Assembly: GCF_003143515.1 (NCBI RefSeq)
Contig: NZ_CP029343.1
Location: 3,286,001-3,350,000 of the forward strand
DNA length: 64,000 nt
From: Massilia oculi
GTDB taxonomy: Bacteria > Pseudomonadota > Gammaproteobacteria > Burkholderiales > Burkholderiaceae_D
Reading direction: 5' to 3'
Below, piece after piece: positions 8,390-21,746 of the stretch; the stretch's first letter is position 1; every line of letters begins with the position of its first letter. Below the pieces are notes generated by a model, which was not told where the DNA came from, made no database searches, and saw only the letters and a list, made by a program, of their open reading frames with translations. The translations under genes and the position numbers were made by a program.

Positions 8390-9198
8390 AATACCAGGCT
8401 TCGCTGCCCGAGCATAACGACAATATCTCGCACGAACATCCACTGAAGGATTTTGTGCTCATCCTGGCCGGCCTGTCGGCGGTGATTTTCGCTGCTTACC
8501 TGGCGCTGGGATGGCTGGTCGACGTGGTCGTCGAGCGCATGAACCCGGAGACCGAGGCCAGGCTGACGCAGCTGGTGGCCTGGACAGCGCCGCGCGGCGA
8601 GGCCGCGCTGCAAGGGCGTGAGGCGTGGGCGCAGGCCCTGGCGGATGGCCTGAAAACGTGCGCCGGGGTGAAGGCGCCGGTGACGGTGCGGGTCAGCCGC
8701 TCGGCGTCGCCGAATGCGATGGTCGCGCCTGGCGGGCTGGTCATCGTGCATTCGGCGCTGTTCGACAGCGTGCGTTCCGAGAATGGCATGGCATTCGTGC
8801 TGGCCCATGAGCTGTCTCACCTCGCGCACCGCGATCACTTGCGCGCGCTAGGGCGGCGGCTGGTGCTGGTGACGGCCGTTACCTTGCTGACGGGGGATGG
8901 CTCCGGGACCGCCGGCGTGCTGCTGCCGGCCCAGCACCTGGGAGAATCCCGCTATTCGCGCGGGCGCGAGGCCGCGGCCGACGGGAAGGCGCTCGACATC
9001 TTGCAGTGCCGTTACGAACATGCCGGTGGCGCCACCGAATTCTTCGAGACCTTGCAGCGCAAGGAGGACGACGTGGCGGCGTTCACGCACTACCTGGCGT
9101 CGCATCCATCGATGGGGGCGCGCATCGACGCGCTGCGGGGAGCGATCCGCCAGAAGGAGATGAAGACAGGCGATGTGCGCCCCATGCCGCGCTTCTGA
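8386..9198 (+). CDS. M48 family metallopeptidase
   Basis: A 270-residue zinc peptidase of the M48 (Ste24/HtpX/BepA-like) family. Residues 24-46 form a membrane anchor and a second weakly hydrophobic segment follows the active site. The zinc motif HELSH is at 141-145, and the third ligand is expected at Glu195 in SRGREAAADGKAL. The conserved NAMVAPGGLVIVHSALFD segment that precedes the motif in M48 peptidases is present. The ATG overlaps the upstream YbjQ-like stop. The domain order suggests an inner-membrane-anchored peptidase; substrates are unknown. Confidence 0.88.
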   Translation: MKYQASLPEHNDNISHEHPLKDFVLILAGLSAVIFAAYLALGWLVDVVVERMNPETEARLTQLVAWTAPRGEAALQGREAWAQALADGLKTCAGVKAPVTVRVSRSASPNAMVAPGGLVIVHSALFDSVRSENGMAFVLAHELSHLAHRDHLRALGRRLVLVTAVTLLTGDGSGTAGVLLPAQHLGESRYSRGREAAADGKALDILQCRYEHAGGATEFFETLQRKEDDVAAFTHYLASHPSMGARIDALRGAIRQKEMKTGDVRPMPRF

Positions 9199-9215
9199 TC
9201 GTTCCGGCGATAACG

Positions 9216-9245
9216 CTGGCACTTGGCGGATTTGCCTGATAGAAT
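9216..9245 (+). promoter_or_regulatory. Candidate promoter for the solitary 5S gene
   Basis: A CTGGCA hexamer (9216-9221) and a TAGAAT hexamer (9240-9245) are 18 bases apart and would start transcription about 50 bases before the 5S gene. The -35 match is weak, so this is a candidate only. Confidence 0.3.
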
Positions 9246-9303
9246 GCAGGCCGGAATTCAGGAAGCCTGTTGCCCAGTAGAGGAACAGTTTTCCAGCAAG
9301 TTA

Positions 9304-9419
9304 TGCCTGATGACCATAGCAAGTCGGTACCACCCCTTCCCATCCCGAACAGGACCGTGAAACGACATTGCGACGATGATAGTGCTGCAACCAGTGTGAA
9401 AGTAGTTTATCGTCAGGCT
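9304..9419 (+). rRNA. rrf: Solitary 5S rRNA gene (diverged copy)
   Basis: This stretch matches the 5S rRNA genes of the three rRNA operons in the window over its whole 116 bases, but no 16S or 23S gene is attached. It differs from the operon copies, which agree with each other, by four substitutions: A at 9329 (C elsewhere), A at 9367 (T), A at 9373 (C) and T at 9406 (G). The terminal stem is intact and a strong terminator follows. It may be a functional extra 5S gene or a decaying copy. Confidence 0.85.
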
Positions 9420-9432
9420 ATTCAATAGAGAG

Positions 9433-9463
9433 AAAGCCCACCAGATGCCTGGTGGGCTTTTTT
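9433..9463 (+). terminator. Intrinsic terminator after the solitary 5S gene
   Basis: An 11-base-pair GC-rich stem (AAGCCCACCAG / CTGGTGGGCTT) with a three- or four-base loop is followed by a run of T. Its sequence differs from the terminator shared by the three rRNA operons, so this 5S unit is not a simple recent copy of an operon end. Confidence 0.9.
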
Positions 9464-9509
9464 GCTTTCTGGCCGGCCGATATGTGCTGTTGCGTAAAAC
9501 TCATTCATT

Positions 9510-10382
9510 TTAAGGAGTGGCGATCGCGTCAAGCTGAGCGAGCACGTCCTGCGGCAGGCTGAGCTTGGCTGCTGCCAGGTTTTCGCGCAGATGAACAGGC
9601 GACGAGGTGCCCGGGATCAGCAGAATGTTTGGCGAGCGCTGCAGCAGCCAGGCGATCGCCACCTGCATGGGTGTCGCGCCGAGTTGCGCGGCGACGGCGG
9701 ACAGGGCGTCCGACTGCAGGGGCGAAAAGCCGCCGAGCGGGAAGAACGGCACGTAAGGAATCCCCTGGCGCGCCAGCGCATCGATCATGGCGTCGTCATT
9801 GCGGTGGACCAGGTTATACATATTCTGGACGCAGGCGATGGGCATGATGCGCTGCGCCTCCTCGAGCTGGCGCGGCGTTACGTTACTCAGGCCGATGTGC
9901 CGGATCAGGCCGCGCTGGCGCAGCTCGGCGAGTGTGGCGAGCTGAGGCTCGAGCGAGCCTTCGGCCGGCTTGTAGGGGTCGAACATGGCGCGCAGATTGA
10001 CGACTTCCAGGGTATCCAGTCCCAGGTTGCGCAGGTTGTCGTGCACGGCCTGCTCCAGTTCGGGTGCCGAGAAGGCGGGCAGCCAGCTGCCATCGGCGTC
10101 CCGTCGCGCGCCGACCTTGGTGACGATGACGAGCTCGTCGCGGTAGGGGTGGAGCGCTTCACGTATCAACTGGTTGGTGACGTGTGGGCCGTAGAAATCC
10201 GAGGTGTCGATGTGGTTGACGCCAAGCTCCAACGCCTCGCGCAGGACCGCACGCGCGACGGCCGCATCCTTGGGCGGGCCGAAGGCGTTTGGGCCGGCCA
10301 GTTGCATGGCGCCATAGCCAAGGCGGCGGACAGTGCGGTTGCCGAGTGTATGGGTGCCGGCTTGATCGATCGTGGTGGACAT
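9510..10382 (-). CDS. Aldo/keto reductase
   Basis: A 290-residue NADPH-dependent aldo/keto reductase (TIM barrel). Seen are the N-terminal RRLGYGAMQLAG strand, the catalytic Asp/Tyr segment HIDTSDFYGPH, the catalytic lysine in VIVTKVGARRD, the IRHIGLSNV segment, and a C-terminal cofactor site (LLIPGTSSPVHLREN). The ATG at 10382 is preceded by a strong AGGAG ribosome-binding site; an ATG ten codons upstream lacks one. It is transcribed away from a LysR-type regulator gene, the usual arrangement for a regulator that controls its neighbour. The substrate is unknown. Confidence 0.9.
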   Translation of the reverse strand: MSTTIDQAGTHTLGNRTVRRLGYGAMQLAGPNAFGPPKDAAVARAVLREALELGVNHIDTSDFYGPHVTNQLIREALHPYRDELVIVTKVGARRDADGSWLPAFSAPELEQAVHDNLRNLGLDTLEVVNLRAMFDPYKPAEGSLEPQLATLAELRQRGLIRHIGLSNVTPRQLEEAQRIMPIACVQNMYNLVHRNDDAMIDALARQGIPYVPFFPLGGFSPLQSDALSAVAAQLGATPMQVAIAWLLQRSPNILLIPGTSSPVHLRENLAAAKLSLPQDVLAQLDAIATP

Positions 10383-10428
10383 GGTGTCGCTCCTTGTTGT
10401 GAGTTGGTGCAATCAAGATAAATCGCGC

Positions 10429-10446
10429 CGATCTGTGTGACAATCG
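10429..10446. promoter_or_regulatory. Candidate LysR-type operator in the divergent promoter region
   Basis: The 100-base gap between the divergent reductase and LysR genes holds an inverted repeat CGAT-N10-ATCG. LysR regulators usually bind interrupted dyads with a T-N11-A core in such gaps. The dyad is short, so this is a suggestion only. Confidence 0.3.
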
Positions 10447-10482
10447 GGTGAAATCAACACGGGCTGTACGAAAAAACGAACA

Positions 10483-11397
10483 ATGAAAATCGAGCTGGGA
10501 GATCTGTCGGCCTTTGTCGCCGTTGCGCGCGCCGGCGGCTTCCGGGAAGCGGCACGCGCAACCGACGGCAGCGCTTCCGGCTTGAGCGAAGCGGTCCGGC
10601 GCCTGGAAGCGCGTCTGGGCGTGCGCCTGCTGAACCGGACGACGCGCAGCGTGGCGCCGACCGAGGCAGGCAGCAGCCTGCTGGCGCGCCTGGATCCGGT
10701 GTGGAGCGAAATCGACAGCGCCCTGGATGTGGTCAATAGTTTTCGCGATACGCCCACCGGCACCTTGCGCCTGAATGTCTCGATGAGTGCGGCGCGCCTG
10801 GTGCTGCCGGCCATCGTGCCGGCGTTTCTTGCCAAATATCCCGAGATCCGCCTGGAGGTGGTGGCCGAGGAGAGCTTCGTCGACGTGCTCGCAGCTGGCT
10901 GCGACGCCGGCATCCGCTACGAGGAGCGGCTGGAGCAGGACATGATCGCCGTGCCGATCGGCCCGCGCACGCAGCGGATGGCGGCCGCGGCCTCTCCCGC
11001 CTGGCTGGCCCGCCATGGAGCGCCCGGGCATCCACGCGAGCTGGCGCCCGGCGCATGTATTCGCGCGCGCTTTGCCAGCGGTGCGATGATCGACTGGATG
11101 TTCCAGCGGGGCGGCGAGACGGTGACCATCGAGCCGAATGGGCAGTTGCTGGTGCAGGTGGGCGGGGCGCTGGACCTGGCGATCGATTCCGCGGTGCAGG
11201 GTTTGGGCGTGATCTATCTGTTCGAGGACTGGCTGAAGCCGTATGTCGAGCGTGGGGAGCTTAAGCCCGTGCTGCAGCCGTGGTGGCCGCAGTTCTCTGG
11301 ACCTTATCTGTACTACTCGGGCCGGCGGCTGGTGCCGGCGCCGCTACGGGCCTTCGTCGACTTCATCCGTAACAATGCGGTTTCGTCACAAAACTGA
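10483..11397 (+). CDS. LysR family transcriptional regulator
   Basis: A 304-residue LysR-type regulator. The first 60 residues form the winged helix-turn-helix (DLSAFVAVARAGGFREAARA, then SGLSEAVRRLEARLGVRLLNRTTRSV), and residues 90-300 form the periplasmic-binding-protein-like effector domain. It most resembles the subfamily often found next to aldo/keto reductases and oxidoreductases, and it is divergent from one here. The stop codon lies only 11 bases before the -35 hexamer of rRNA operon 1, with no terminator between them. Confidence 0.92.
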   Translation: MKIELGDLSAFVAVARAGGFREAARATDGSASGLSEAVRRLEARLGVRLLNRTTRSVAPTEAGSSLLARLDPVWSEIDSALDVVNSFRDTPTGTLRLNVSMSAARLVLPAIVPAFLAKYPEIRLEVVAEESFVDVLAAGCDAGIRYEERLEQDMIAVPIGPRTQRMAAAASPAWLARHGAPGHPRELAPGACIRARFASGAMIDWMFQRGGETVTIEPNGQLLVQVGGALDLAIDSAVQGLGVIYLFEDWLKPYVERGELKPVLQPWWPQFSGPYLYYSGRRLVPAPLRAFVDFIRNNAVSSQN

Positions 11398-11408
11398 AAA
11401 ATTAGGTG

Positions 11409-11437
11409 TTGACGAAGCTCAGCAGGACGAGCATAAT
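11409..11437 (+). promoter_or_regulatory. rrn1 promoter (P2-type)
   Basis: TTGACG (11409-11414) and CATAAT (11432-11437) are 17 bases apart. The same TTGACG-N17-CATA box stands at the equivalent place before rrn2 and rrn3. The upstream P1 box found in those two operons is absent here, where lysR coding sequence occupies the position. Confidence 0.75.
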
Positions 11438-11447
11438 CTCATTCCTC

Positions 11448-11702
11448 TGCTGCTGACGAACAAAACGATTCGAAGCGACAGCAGATGAAGCAGTAACCGA
11501 ATTCTGATCTTTAAAAATTAACAGTCGATAAGTGTGGGCGTTTGATGAAGGTGCCAAGAACTTCGGTTCTTGATTACTTAAATTATCAAATGTTCACAAA
11601 AAGTATTAACGTTGCTTCAGCAATGAAGTGACGGTCAGTATTTTGAGTGAGCGACCTCGCTAGCAATAGCGAGTGACTCGAAAGAGTCAACAAACAGAGA
11701 TT
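11448..11702 (+). promoter_or_regulatory. rrn1 leader with boxA antitermination site and 16S processing stem
   Basis: This gene-free leader contains a dyad (CTGCTG ... CAGCAG, 11449-11484) in the boxB position, a boxA-like site TGATCTTTAAAAATTA (11505-11520) as used for Nus-dependent antitermination, and the 5' half of the 16S processing stem (11522-11548). The 3' half is at 13267-13293; together they would form the RNase III substrate for release of pre-16S. A GCTAGC-centred hairpin lies at about 11650-11675. Confidence 0.7.
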
Positions 11703-13240
<1,538 letters not shown>

Positions 13241-13266
13241 GAGTAGCACCGGCGGCGAAAGCTGCA

Positions 13267-13293
13267 TCATCAAGCGTCCACGCTTATCGACTG
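13267..13293 (+). other. 3' half of the pre-16S processing stem, rrn1
   Basis: This segment is complementary, with a few G-U pairs, to the leader segment 11522-11548. The pair would loop out the whole 16S gene as an RNase III substrate. The same pair exists in rrn2 and rrn3. Confidence 0.65.
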
Positions 13294-13317
13294 TTGAATG
13301 TAAAGAACAGTTTTATC

Positions 13318-13394
13318 GGGGCTGTAGCTCAGCTGGTTAGAGCACCGTGTTGATAACGCGGGGGTCGTTGGTTCGAGTCCAACCAGCCCTACCA
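13318..13394 (+). tRNA. tRNA-Ile (GAT), rrn1 spacer
   Basis: A 77-base tRNA with a seven-pair acceptor stem (GGGGCTG / CAGCCCT), encoded CCA end, T-arm TTCGAGT, and anticodon GAT at 13352-13354. It is in the usual 16S-23S spacer position. Confidence 0.97.
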
Positions 13395-13402
13395 CGTTTC
13401 TC

Positions 13403-13478
13403 GGGGGATTAGCTCAGCTGGGAGAGCACCTGCTTTGCAAGCAGGGGGTCGTCGGTTCGATCCCGTCATCCTCCACCA
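13403..13478 (+). tRNA. tRNA-Ala (TGC), rrn1 spacer
   Basis: A 76-base tRNA with acceptor stem GGGGGAT / ATCCTCC, encoded CCA end, and anticodon TGC at 13436-13438. The gap to tRNA-Ile is 8 bases here but 21 bases in the other two operons. Confidence 0.97.
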
Positions 13479-13554
13479 AAAAAGTTCAAACGTAAGTCGT
13501 CAGTAAATGACTGATGAGATTTAGGTTTGGTCTTTTCGAGATCACTGTTTTTTC

Positions 13555-13570
13555 GTTCTTTAACAATCTG
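13555..13570 (+). promoter_or_regulatory. boxA in the rrn1 16S-23S spacer
   Basis: GTTCTTTAACAATCTG matches the boxA antitermination element that precedes 23S in bacterial rRNA operons. Confidence 0.65.
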
Positions 13571-13719
13571 GAAGAAGTAAAGTTTTTTTAAGCGTGTAAG
13601 CGAATCAGAAATGATGAGCGAGCACACTTAGGGTAGTAGTAATTTGTATCAAGCAAACATAGTTGTACTCTTGAATCCTGTGACGATCTCTGTAACTCAT
13701 GCAGAGGCCAACGTTATAG

Positions 13720-16591
<2,872 letters not shown>

Positions 16592-16705
16592 ATAACCTTG
16601 GTAGTCCAAGGTCGAGTACAACTGCTCGATACAAAGCTACAACCCAACAATACTTCTTCCAGATTCAGAGCAGACGCGAACTGTCGCGACTGCTCGTACA
16701 AGTCA

Positions 16706-16821
16706 TGCCTGATGACCATAGCAAGTCGGTCCCACCCCTTCCCATCCCGAACAGGACCGTGAAACGACTTTGCGCCGATGATAGTGCTGCAACCAGTGTG
16801 AAAGTAGGTTATCGTCAGGCT
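16706..16821 (+). rRNA. rrf: 5S ribosomal RNA, operon 1
   Basis: A 116-base 5S rRNA gene, identical in all three operons of the window as far as I compared. It begins at the TGCCTGATGACC stem strand and ends at TCAGGCT. A shared intrinsic terminator follows. Confidence 0.96.
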
Positions 16822-16830
16822 AGTTATATG

Positions 16831-16866
16831 AAAAACCCCACCGAGTGATCTCGGTGGGGTTTTTTG
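16831..16866 (+). terminator. rrn1 terminator
   Basis: A ten-base-pair stem (CCCCACCGAG / CTCGGTGGGG) with a TGAT loop, followed by six T and preceded by five A. The same terminator ends rrn2 and rrn3. Confidence 0.92.
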
Positions 16867-17041
16867 CGTTTCGGCCCAAGTTCTTACCACCCCGGTTACT
16901 TGACGGGGCGCAACGAAAAGCAGAATACGCTTCTTAAGTTGTTTCTTGCTTCTAATATTCCTTTACAGCGAGGACAACTACCTCGCCGCGCTGTACTTTA
17001 TCTATCCCCAATACACCATCTCATCTCACCTTGAGGCGACC

Positions 17042-20000
17042 ATGCAAGAGCTCGGCTTCGTGGTATTGGCAGTGCTGGGTTATCCGTTTTTCGTCGCGTG
17101 GCTTATGGGACTGCGCAAGGCGAGCAGGATCGATGAGCTGGAAGAGAGGATGGAGGCCTTGAACCAGCAGGTACATCGTCTCACGACGCCACCGTCGCCC
17201 AGCACAACTGCGTGGCGTCCTGCCGACGCGGATACGGCAGCGGCGCCGCTACCTGATCTCACCAGGGCTCCTCCGGCCGCACCAGCAGCCGACGACGGCA
17301 TCGCACACTCGCCCCCAAAAATGGCGGCCACCACGCAGGCGCAGGCGAGGCCTGCCAACCCCAGGGCGGCGTCGACGGTCCATGTAGAGCCAGTCCGGGA
17401 GCCCATCTTGAAGGCGCCGCCACGCTGGTTCATCGGCGCCAAGACCTGGCTCCTCACCGGCAACCTGGTTGCCAAGCTCGGCCTCGTGATCCTCTTCATC
17501 GGCATCGGCTTCCTGCTCAAATACGCCGCCGCGACCCTCATTATCCCGATCGAACTGCGTCTGGCCGCCGTGGTCCTGGCCGATTTTGGATTGCTGGCCT
17601 GGGGGTGGCGCCTGCGCCTGACGCGCAGGGAGCTCGCACTGCCCATTCAGGGAACCGCAATTGCGGTCCTGATGCTGGTGATCTTCAGCGCCTATCGGCT
17701 CTATGCGCTGGTGCCTTCTGGCCTGGCTTTTGCGCTGCTGGTGTTTCTTACGTTTTTCACCTGTCTGCTGGCGGTCCTGCAGGAGGCGCCCTGGCTCGCG
17801 GCATTTGGCATCTCGGGCGGATTTGCCTCTCCCGTACTGCTGGCGAACGGGGAAGCCGGCAGCCATATCGGACTCTTTACGTACTACGCGCTGCTCAACG
17901 CTGGCGTGTTTGCCCTGGCCGTCATGCGCTCATGGCATCCGCTCAATCTGCTGGGATTCGTCTTCACCTTCATCGTTGGCGCCTCCTGGGGCGGGCTGCG
18001 CTACACGCCCGACCATTACTGGTCGGCCCAAGCCTTCCTGATCCTGTTTTTCCTGTGCTACGTCGCGATCCCTCTTTCGTTCGCGACCCGGGGGAGAACG
18101 CGCATGAAGGACTACGTCGATATCATCCTGGTCCTGGGCACGCCGCTGCTCGCATTTGGATTCCAGATCGGCCTGGTCAAGGACAGCGAATTCGGTCTTG
18201 CCTTTACCGCGCTCGGTTTGGGTGGGTTCTATCTGGCGCTCGGCATTGCGTTGTGGCGCAGCGGGCAAGAGCGCTTGCGCTTGATGGTCGAGACCTTCGC
18301 GGTGGTTGGCGTCGTCTTCGGCACGCTCGCCGTCCCATTTTCGCTCGATGCACGGTGGACCTCGGCCGCCTGGGCCGTTGAAGGCGTCGGATTCGTCTGG
18401 CTCGGCCTGCGCAACCAGCGCCGGCTTGCATGGATCTTCGGACTGTTTCTCCAGGTCAGCGCCTGGGGGAGCTTCATTGCCGCTGCATCGAAGCTCGATG
18501 TAGACACCGCGGCCGCAGCCAATCTGTGGCTGGGACTCCTGCTGCTGGGTTGCAGCGCGTTTCTGGTCGCAGCCAACCTGCGCAAGCATGCCAGCAACGA
18601 CGACTGCCTGCCGGAGCTTGCCAGCGTTGGACTGTTACTCGCCGCCCTTGCCCTGCTCGGCGCCTGCTGGAGCGAAGCAGTGTTCCGCGCGGATGGCAGT
18701 GTCCTGGCGAACTGGATGGTAGTCGGCGCCCTATTCACGGCCGTGCTGTTGTATGCGATTGGCGTCAGCATGACGTGGCCGATGGCACACGGGCTCGCCC
18801 TGACCACCCAGGTCGTGGGCGCTGGCGCGGTGGGCATCATCTGCGCGCCGGGCTGGTCGTTCACCTCCATGCTCGAGACGAGCGGCGAGCAGCCGCTGTT
18901 GGGCGTCGTCATGCTGGCCGTCGCGGCATTCTCGACCAGTCGCATGTTGCAGCGCCCCAACCTCGCACAGGGCGACGCCGATTGCGCTGCAAGCGGAATT
19001 GCTTCGGTACTTCTGTTGTGGGCGGGCATCTGGTGGTTCGGCCCAGTCATCAATATCGCCGCGGGCAGGCTGGCCGACTATCTGCCGGCGGGTCTCGGTA
19101 GCCAGTATGCGCGCTGGACCTGCGTGTACGCAGCGGCGGTCGTGATCACGGCGGTGGCGGGCATGCGGCTTGGCCCGCGCCTGTCCTGGCCACAACTGCG
19201 CTGGTTCGCGATTGCCTGCTGGGGCATGCTGGCCCTGGTCACGGCGGCTTGCTTGCACACACTGTATGCCAGCCACACGCTGCCGGAGGCGGCGGATTGG
19301 CTTGCCTGGACCATCCTTTGGGCCGGCGGCGAGTATGCGATCCTGCGCTGGAGCGAGGGCGGTTCGGAGATAAGCCGGATGCCGCTCAAGATATTGCATG
19401 CCCTGCGCACCGCTGGGCCGTGGCTGGCGCTCTGGCCGGCCGGCGCCATCCTGATCGATCGTTGGCTTGCCGGTCCAGGCGAACCGCTCCCAGCGGCGCA
19501 AACCGACTGGGCAGCCGATCCCGCCTGGAGCAATTATTTGCCGAGTTGGGCAATGATGCTTGCCCTTGTATTCCTGTTGCGCCGCAGTCAGTCGGACAGG
19601 TGGCCGAGCGCGCCGCTGGGGGATTGGTATCGCACCGTCGTCATCCCCGGCGGCACCGTGTTGATGGCGATGCTGGCGGTGTTCTGGAATGTGAGGCATG
19701 ACGGAGCGATGTTGCCGTTGCCCTATGTGCCGTTACTGAACCCGCTCGACCTGACCACCGGTTTCGTGTTGATGCTATGGGCGAACGCTTTGCACCAGCT
19801 CACCAGTCGTTCCTCGCCGCATCGCGCGCTGGTGGATCGGTTGAAGATCGGCGGCGCGATCGCGGCCTATATCTGGTTCAACCTCATCCTGTTGCGTAGC
19901 GCGGCGTACTACGGCGGCATGGACTACCGTATCGACGCACTCGCCGCATCGCAATTGGTGCAAGCAATGCTGTCCCTGGTCTGGAGCGCGAGCGCACTGG

Positions 20001-20226
20001 TGCTCATGCGTTTCTCCGCACGCATGGCCCTGCGGCGCGCCTGGTGGAGCGGGGCGCTCGCGCTCGGGATCGTGGTGGCGAAGCTGTTCCTGGTCGATGT
20101 GGCAAACGGGTCAGCATCGGGCGCGTCGTCTCCTTCGTCGGTGTCGGACTGTTGTTGCTGTTGGTAGGCTACCTTGCCCCTTATCCGAAAACAGCGCAGG
20201 CCGAGCGGTCAGCCGTTTCCGCTTGA
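17042..20226 (+). CDS. DUF2339 domain-containing membrane protein (frameshift near the C-terminus)
   Basis: A very hydrophobic protein of the DUF2339 family, about 1061 residues when repaired. An N-terminal membrane segment is followed by a short coiled-coil stretch (RIDELEERMEALNQQVHRL), a Pro/Ala-rich linker to about residue 125, and then more than twenty membrane segments. The frame breaks at a GGG run (20108-20110): as read it ends early at 20167, while the next frame continues with SIGRVVSFVGVGLLLLLVGYLAP, the usual family C-terminus, to 20226. The ATG at 17042 has a GAGG site upstream; an earlier in-frame ATG at 16946 is less likely. Function is unknown, but such genes commonly neighbour DUF3999 genes, as here. 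Confidence 0.85.
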
Positions 20227-20244
20227 GCTGAACAGGAGACAACC

Positions 20245-21681
20245 ATGTATGCGTTTTTCAAACGGCGCACGGTCGTTGTCGTTCTGGCGGCCCTGCCTGT
20301 TTCGGTCGCCATTGCCAGTCCGGGAGACGGGCCGGCCAGCTATTCGCACATCCTCCCGCTCGGTGTCGACGCCAATCAGGCCGTCGTGCAGCTGCGGGTG
20401 CCGCGTGAAGTCTATCTGCATGCGCGTTCGCCGGACTTGGACGACGTGCGCGTGTTCGACGCCGACGGCGCATCGCTGCCGTTCGCATTGGTCGACCTGG
20501 CTGCGCCGCCGGTGTTGAGCCGGCAACGCATCCCGGTGGCCGTCTTCCCGGTGCATGGCCCCGTACGCGACGCCGGGCGTGTGCACGACAGCCTGCAGAT
20601 CCGAACAGGAACCGATGGCGCCGTCATTTCGGTGACGGCGCCCACGCGCGCGGCCGGCGATGAGCTGGTGAGCTTGATCCTGGATTTGCGACCGGCCGCG
20701 AGCGCGCAGGTGGACGGGGATGCGCCGGTGGACGCGCTTGCATTGACTTTGCCGCCGGGAGCGGGAAGCTACAGCGCGTGGGTCGCGCTCGATGTCAGCG
20801 ACGACCTGCAAAACTGGGATGAACTAGCCGAGGCGGCGCTGAGCTGGCTGGTCAACGACCAGGGAGCAAGCGTGCGCAAAGACCGCATCGGATTCAGGCC
20901 GCGGTCGTTCCGCTATGCCCGCATCCGTTGGCTGGAGGGCAAGCCGATCGCCTTCTCCGCGATTCATGCCGAGTACGTGGTCCAGCGGCAGGCCGCCCGG
21001 CATCTCGACACCATCGTTCTGCAAGCTTCGCCGGGCCTCGAGGGCCGGGACCTGGTCTATACGGCGCCCATCGCGATTCCTGCACGCTCGCTCGGGCTGG
21101 CGTTCACCGGACAGAACGTCGTGATGCCGGTGCTGGTCGGGCAATACGAAACTCTCCGCAGACGCGAGGCGGGAGGGCGAAGCACGGTGCGATTGCAGTC
21201 GCTGGTGAACACGACGTTCTACCAGATGGTCCAGGATGGGCGGCGTCGGGCTTCGGGAGACGTCGAGATTCCCGTGACGCATGCCTCCGAGTGGATCGTG
21301 CGGCCGCAGGCCGATGTGTCCGAGCGCCCGGCCCTGCGCCTGGGCTGGACACCCGCGAGCATGGTGTTCGTCGCTGGTGGCAGGCCACCTTACACGCTGG
21401 CGTTCGGCCGCACGGGCGTACGCCCGGCCCGAGTCGGACTGCATCAGGTCGCGCCGGGGTTCAGTGTGGGCGAGCTGGCCGGGCTGGTGGCGGCCAGGCC
21501 TGGAAATCTGGTGCAGCAGCGGTCACCTGGCCAGGCTATGGACGCTGTCGCCAGCAGTTCATCCGGAAACAAGCGGGGCTGGTTGTGGGCATTGCTGGTT
21601 GGTGGAGTCGTGGCGCTGGGTGCGATGGCCTGGCATCTTTTCCGCCAGCTCAAGAGCGGCGCGCAGCGGCCGGTCGCCTGA
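20245..21681 (+). CDS. DUF3999 domain-containing protein
   Basis: A 478-residue exported protein. It has a signal peptide ending near Ala25 (VSVAIASP), a long beta-rich periplasmic region, and one C-terminal membrane segment (WLWALLVGGVVALGAMAWHLF) before a short basic tail. It belongs to DUF3999, a family of unknown function regularly found directly after DUF2339 genes. The start has a good AGGAG site and lies 18 bases after the repaired DUF2339 stop, so the two form an operon. The pair may build an envelope complex of a large polytopic protein and a periplasmic partner; this is inference. Confidence 0.82.
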   Translation: MYAFFKRRTVVVVLAALPVSVAIASPGDGPASYSHILPLGVDANQAVVQLRVPREVYLHARSPDLDDVRVFDADGASLPFALVDLAAPPVLSRQRIPVAVFPVHGPVRDAGRVHDSLQIRTGTDGAVISVTAPTRAAGDELVSLILDLRPAASAQVDGDAPVDALALTLPPGAGSYSAWVALDVSDDLQNWDELAEAALSWLVNDQGASVRKDRIGFRPRSFRYARIRWLEGKPIAFSAIHAEYVVQRQAARHLDTIVLQASPGLEGRDLVYTAPIAIPARSLGLAFTGQNVVMPVLVGQYETLRRREAGGRSTVRLQSLVNTTFYQMVQDGRRRASGDVEIPVTHASEWIVRPQADVSERPALRLGWTPASMVFVAGGRPPYTLAFGRTGVRPARVGLHQVAPGFSVGELAGLVAARPGNLVQQRSPGQAMDAVASSSSGNKRGWLWALLVGGVVALGAMAWHLFRQLKSGAQRPVA

Positions 21682-21697
21682 ATCGCTGCACATGTAA

Positions 21698-21730
21698 AAA
21701 GGCCCGCCGGTTGGTAACTGGCGGGCTTGG
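21698..21730. terminator. Bidirectional terminator between convergent genes
   Basis: A stem (GCCCGCC...GGCGGGC with AGTT/AACT extension) lies between the DUF3999 gene and the convergent DUF2061 gene. An A run on the left serves the minus strand best. Confidence 0.65.
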
Positions 21731-21746
21731 CGACTGGATGATCGGT

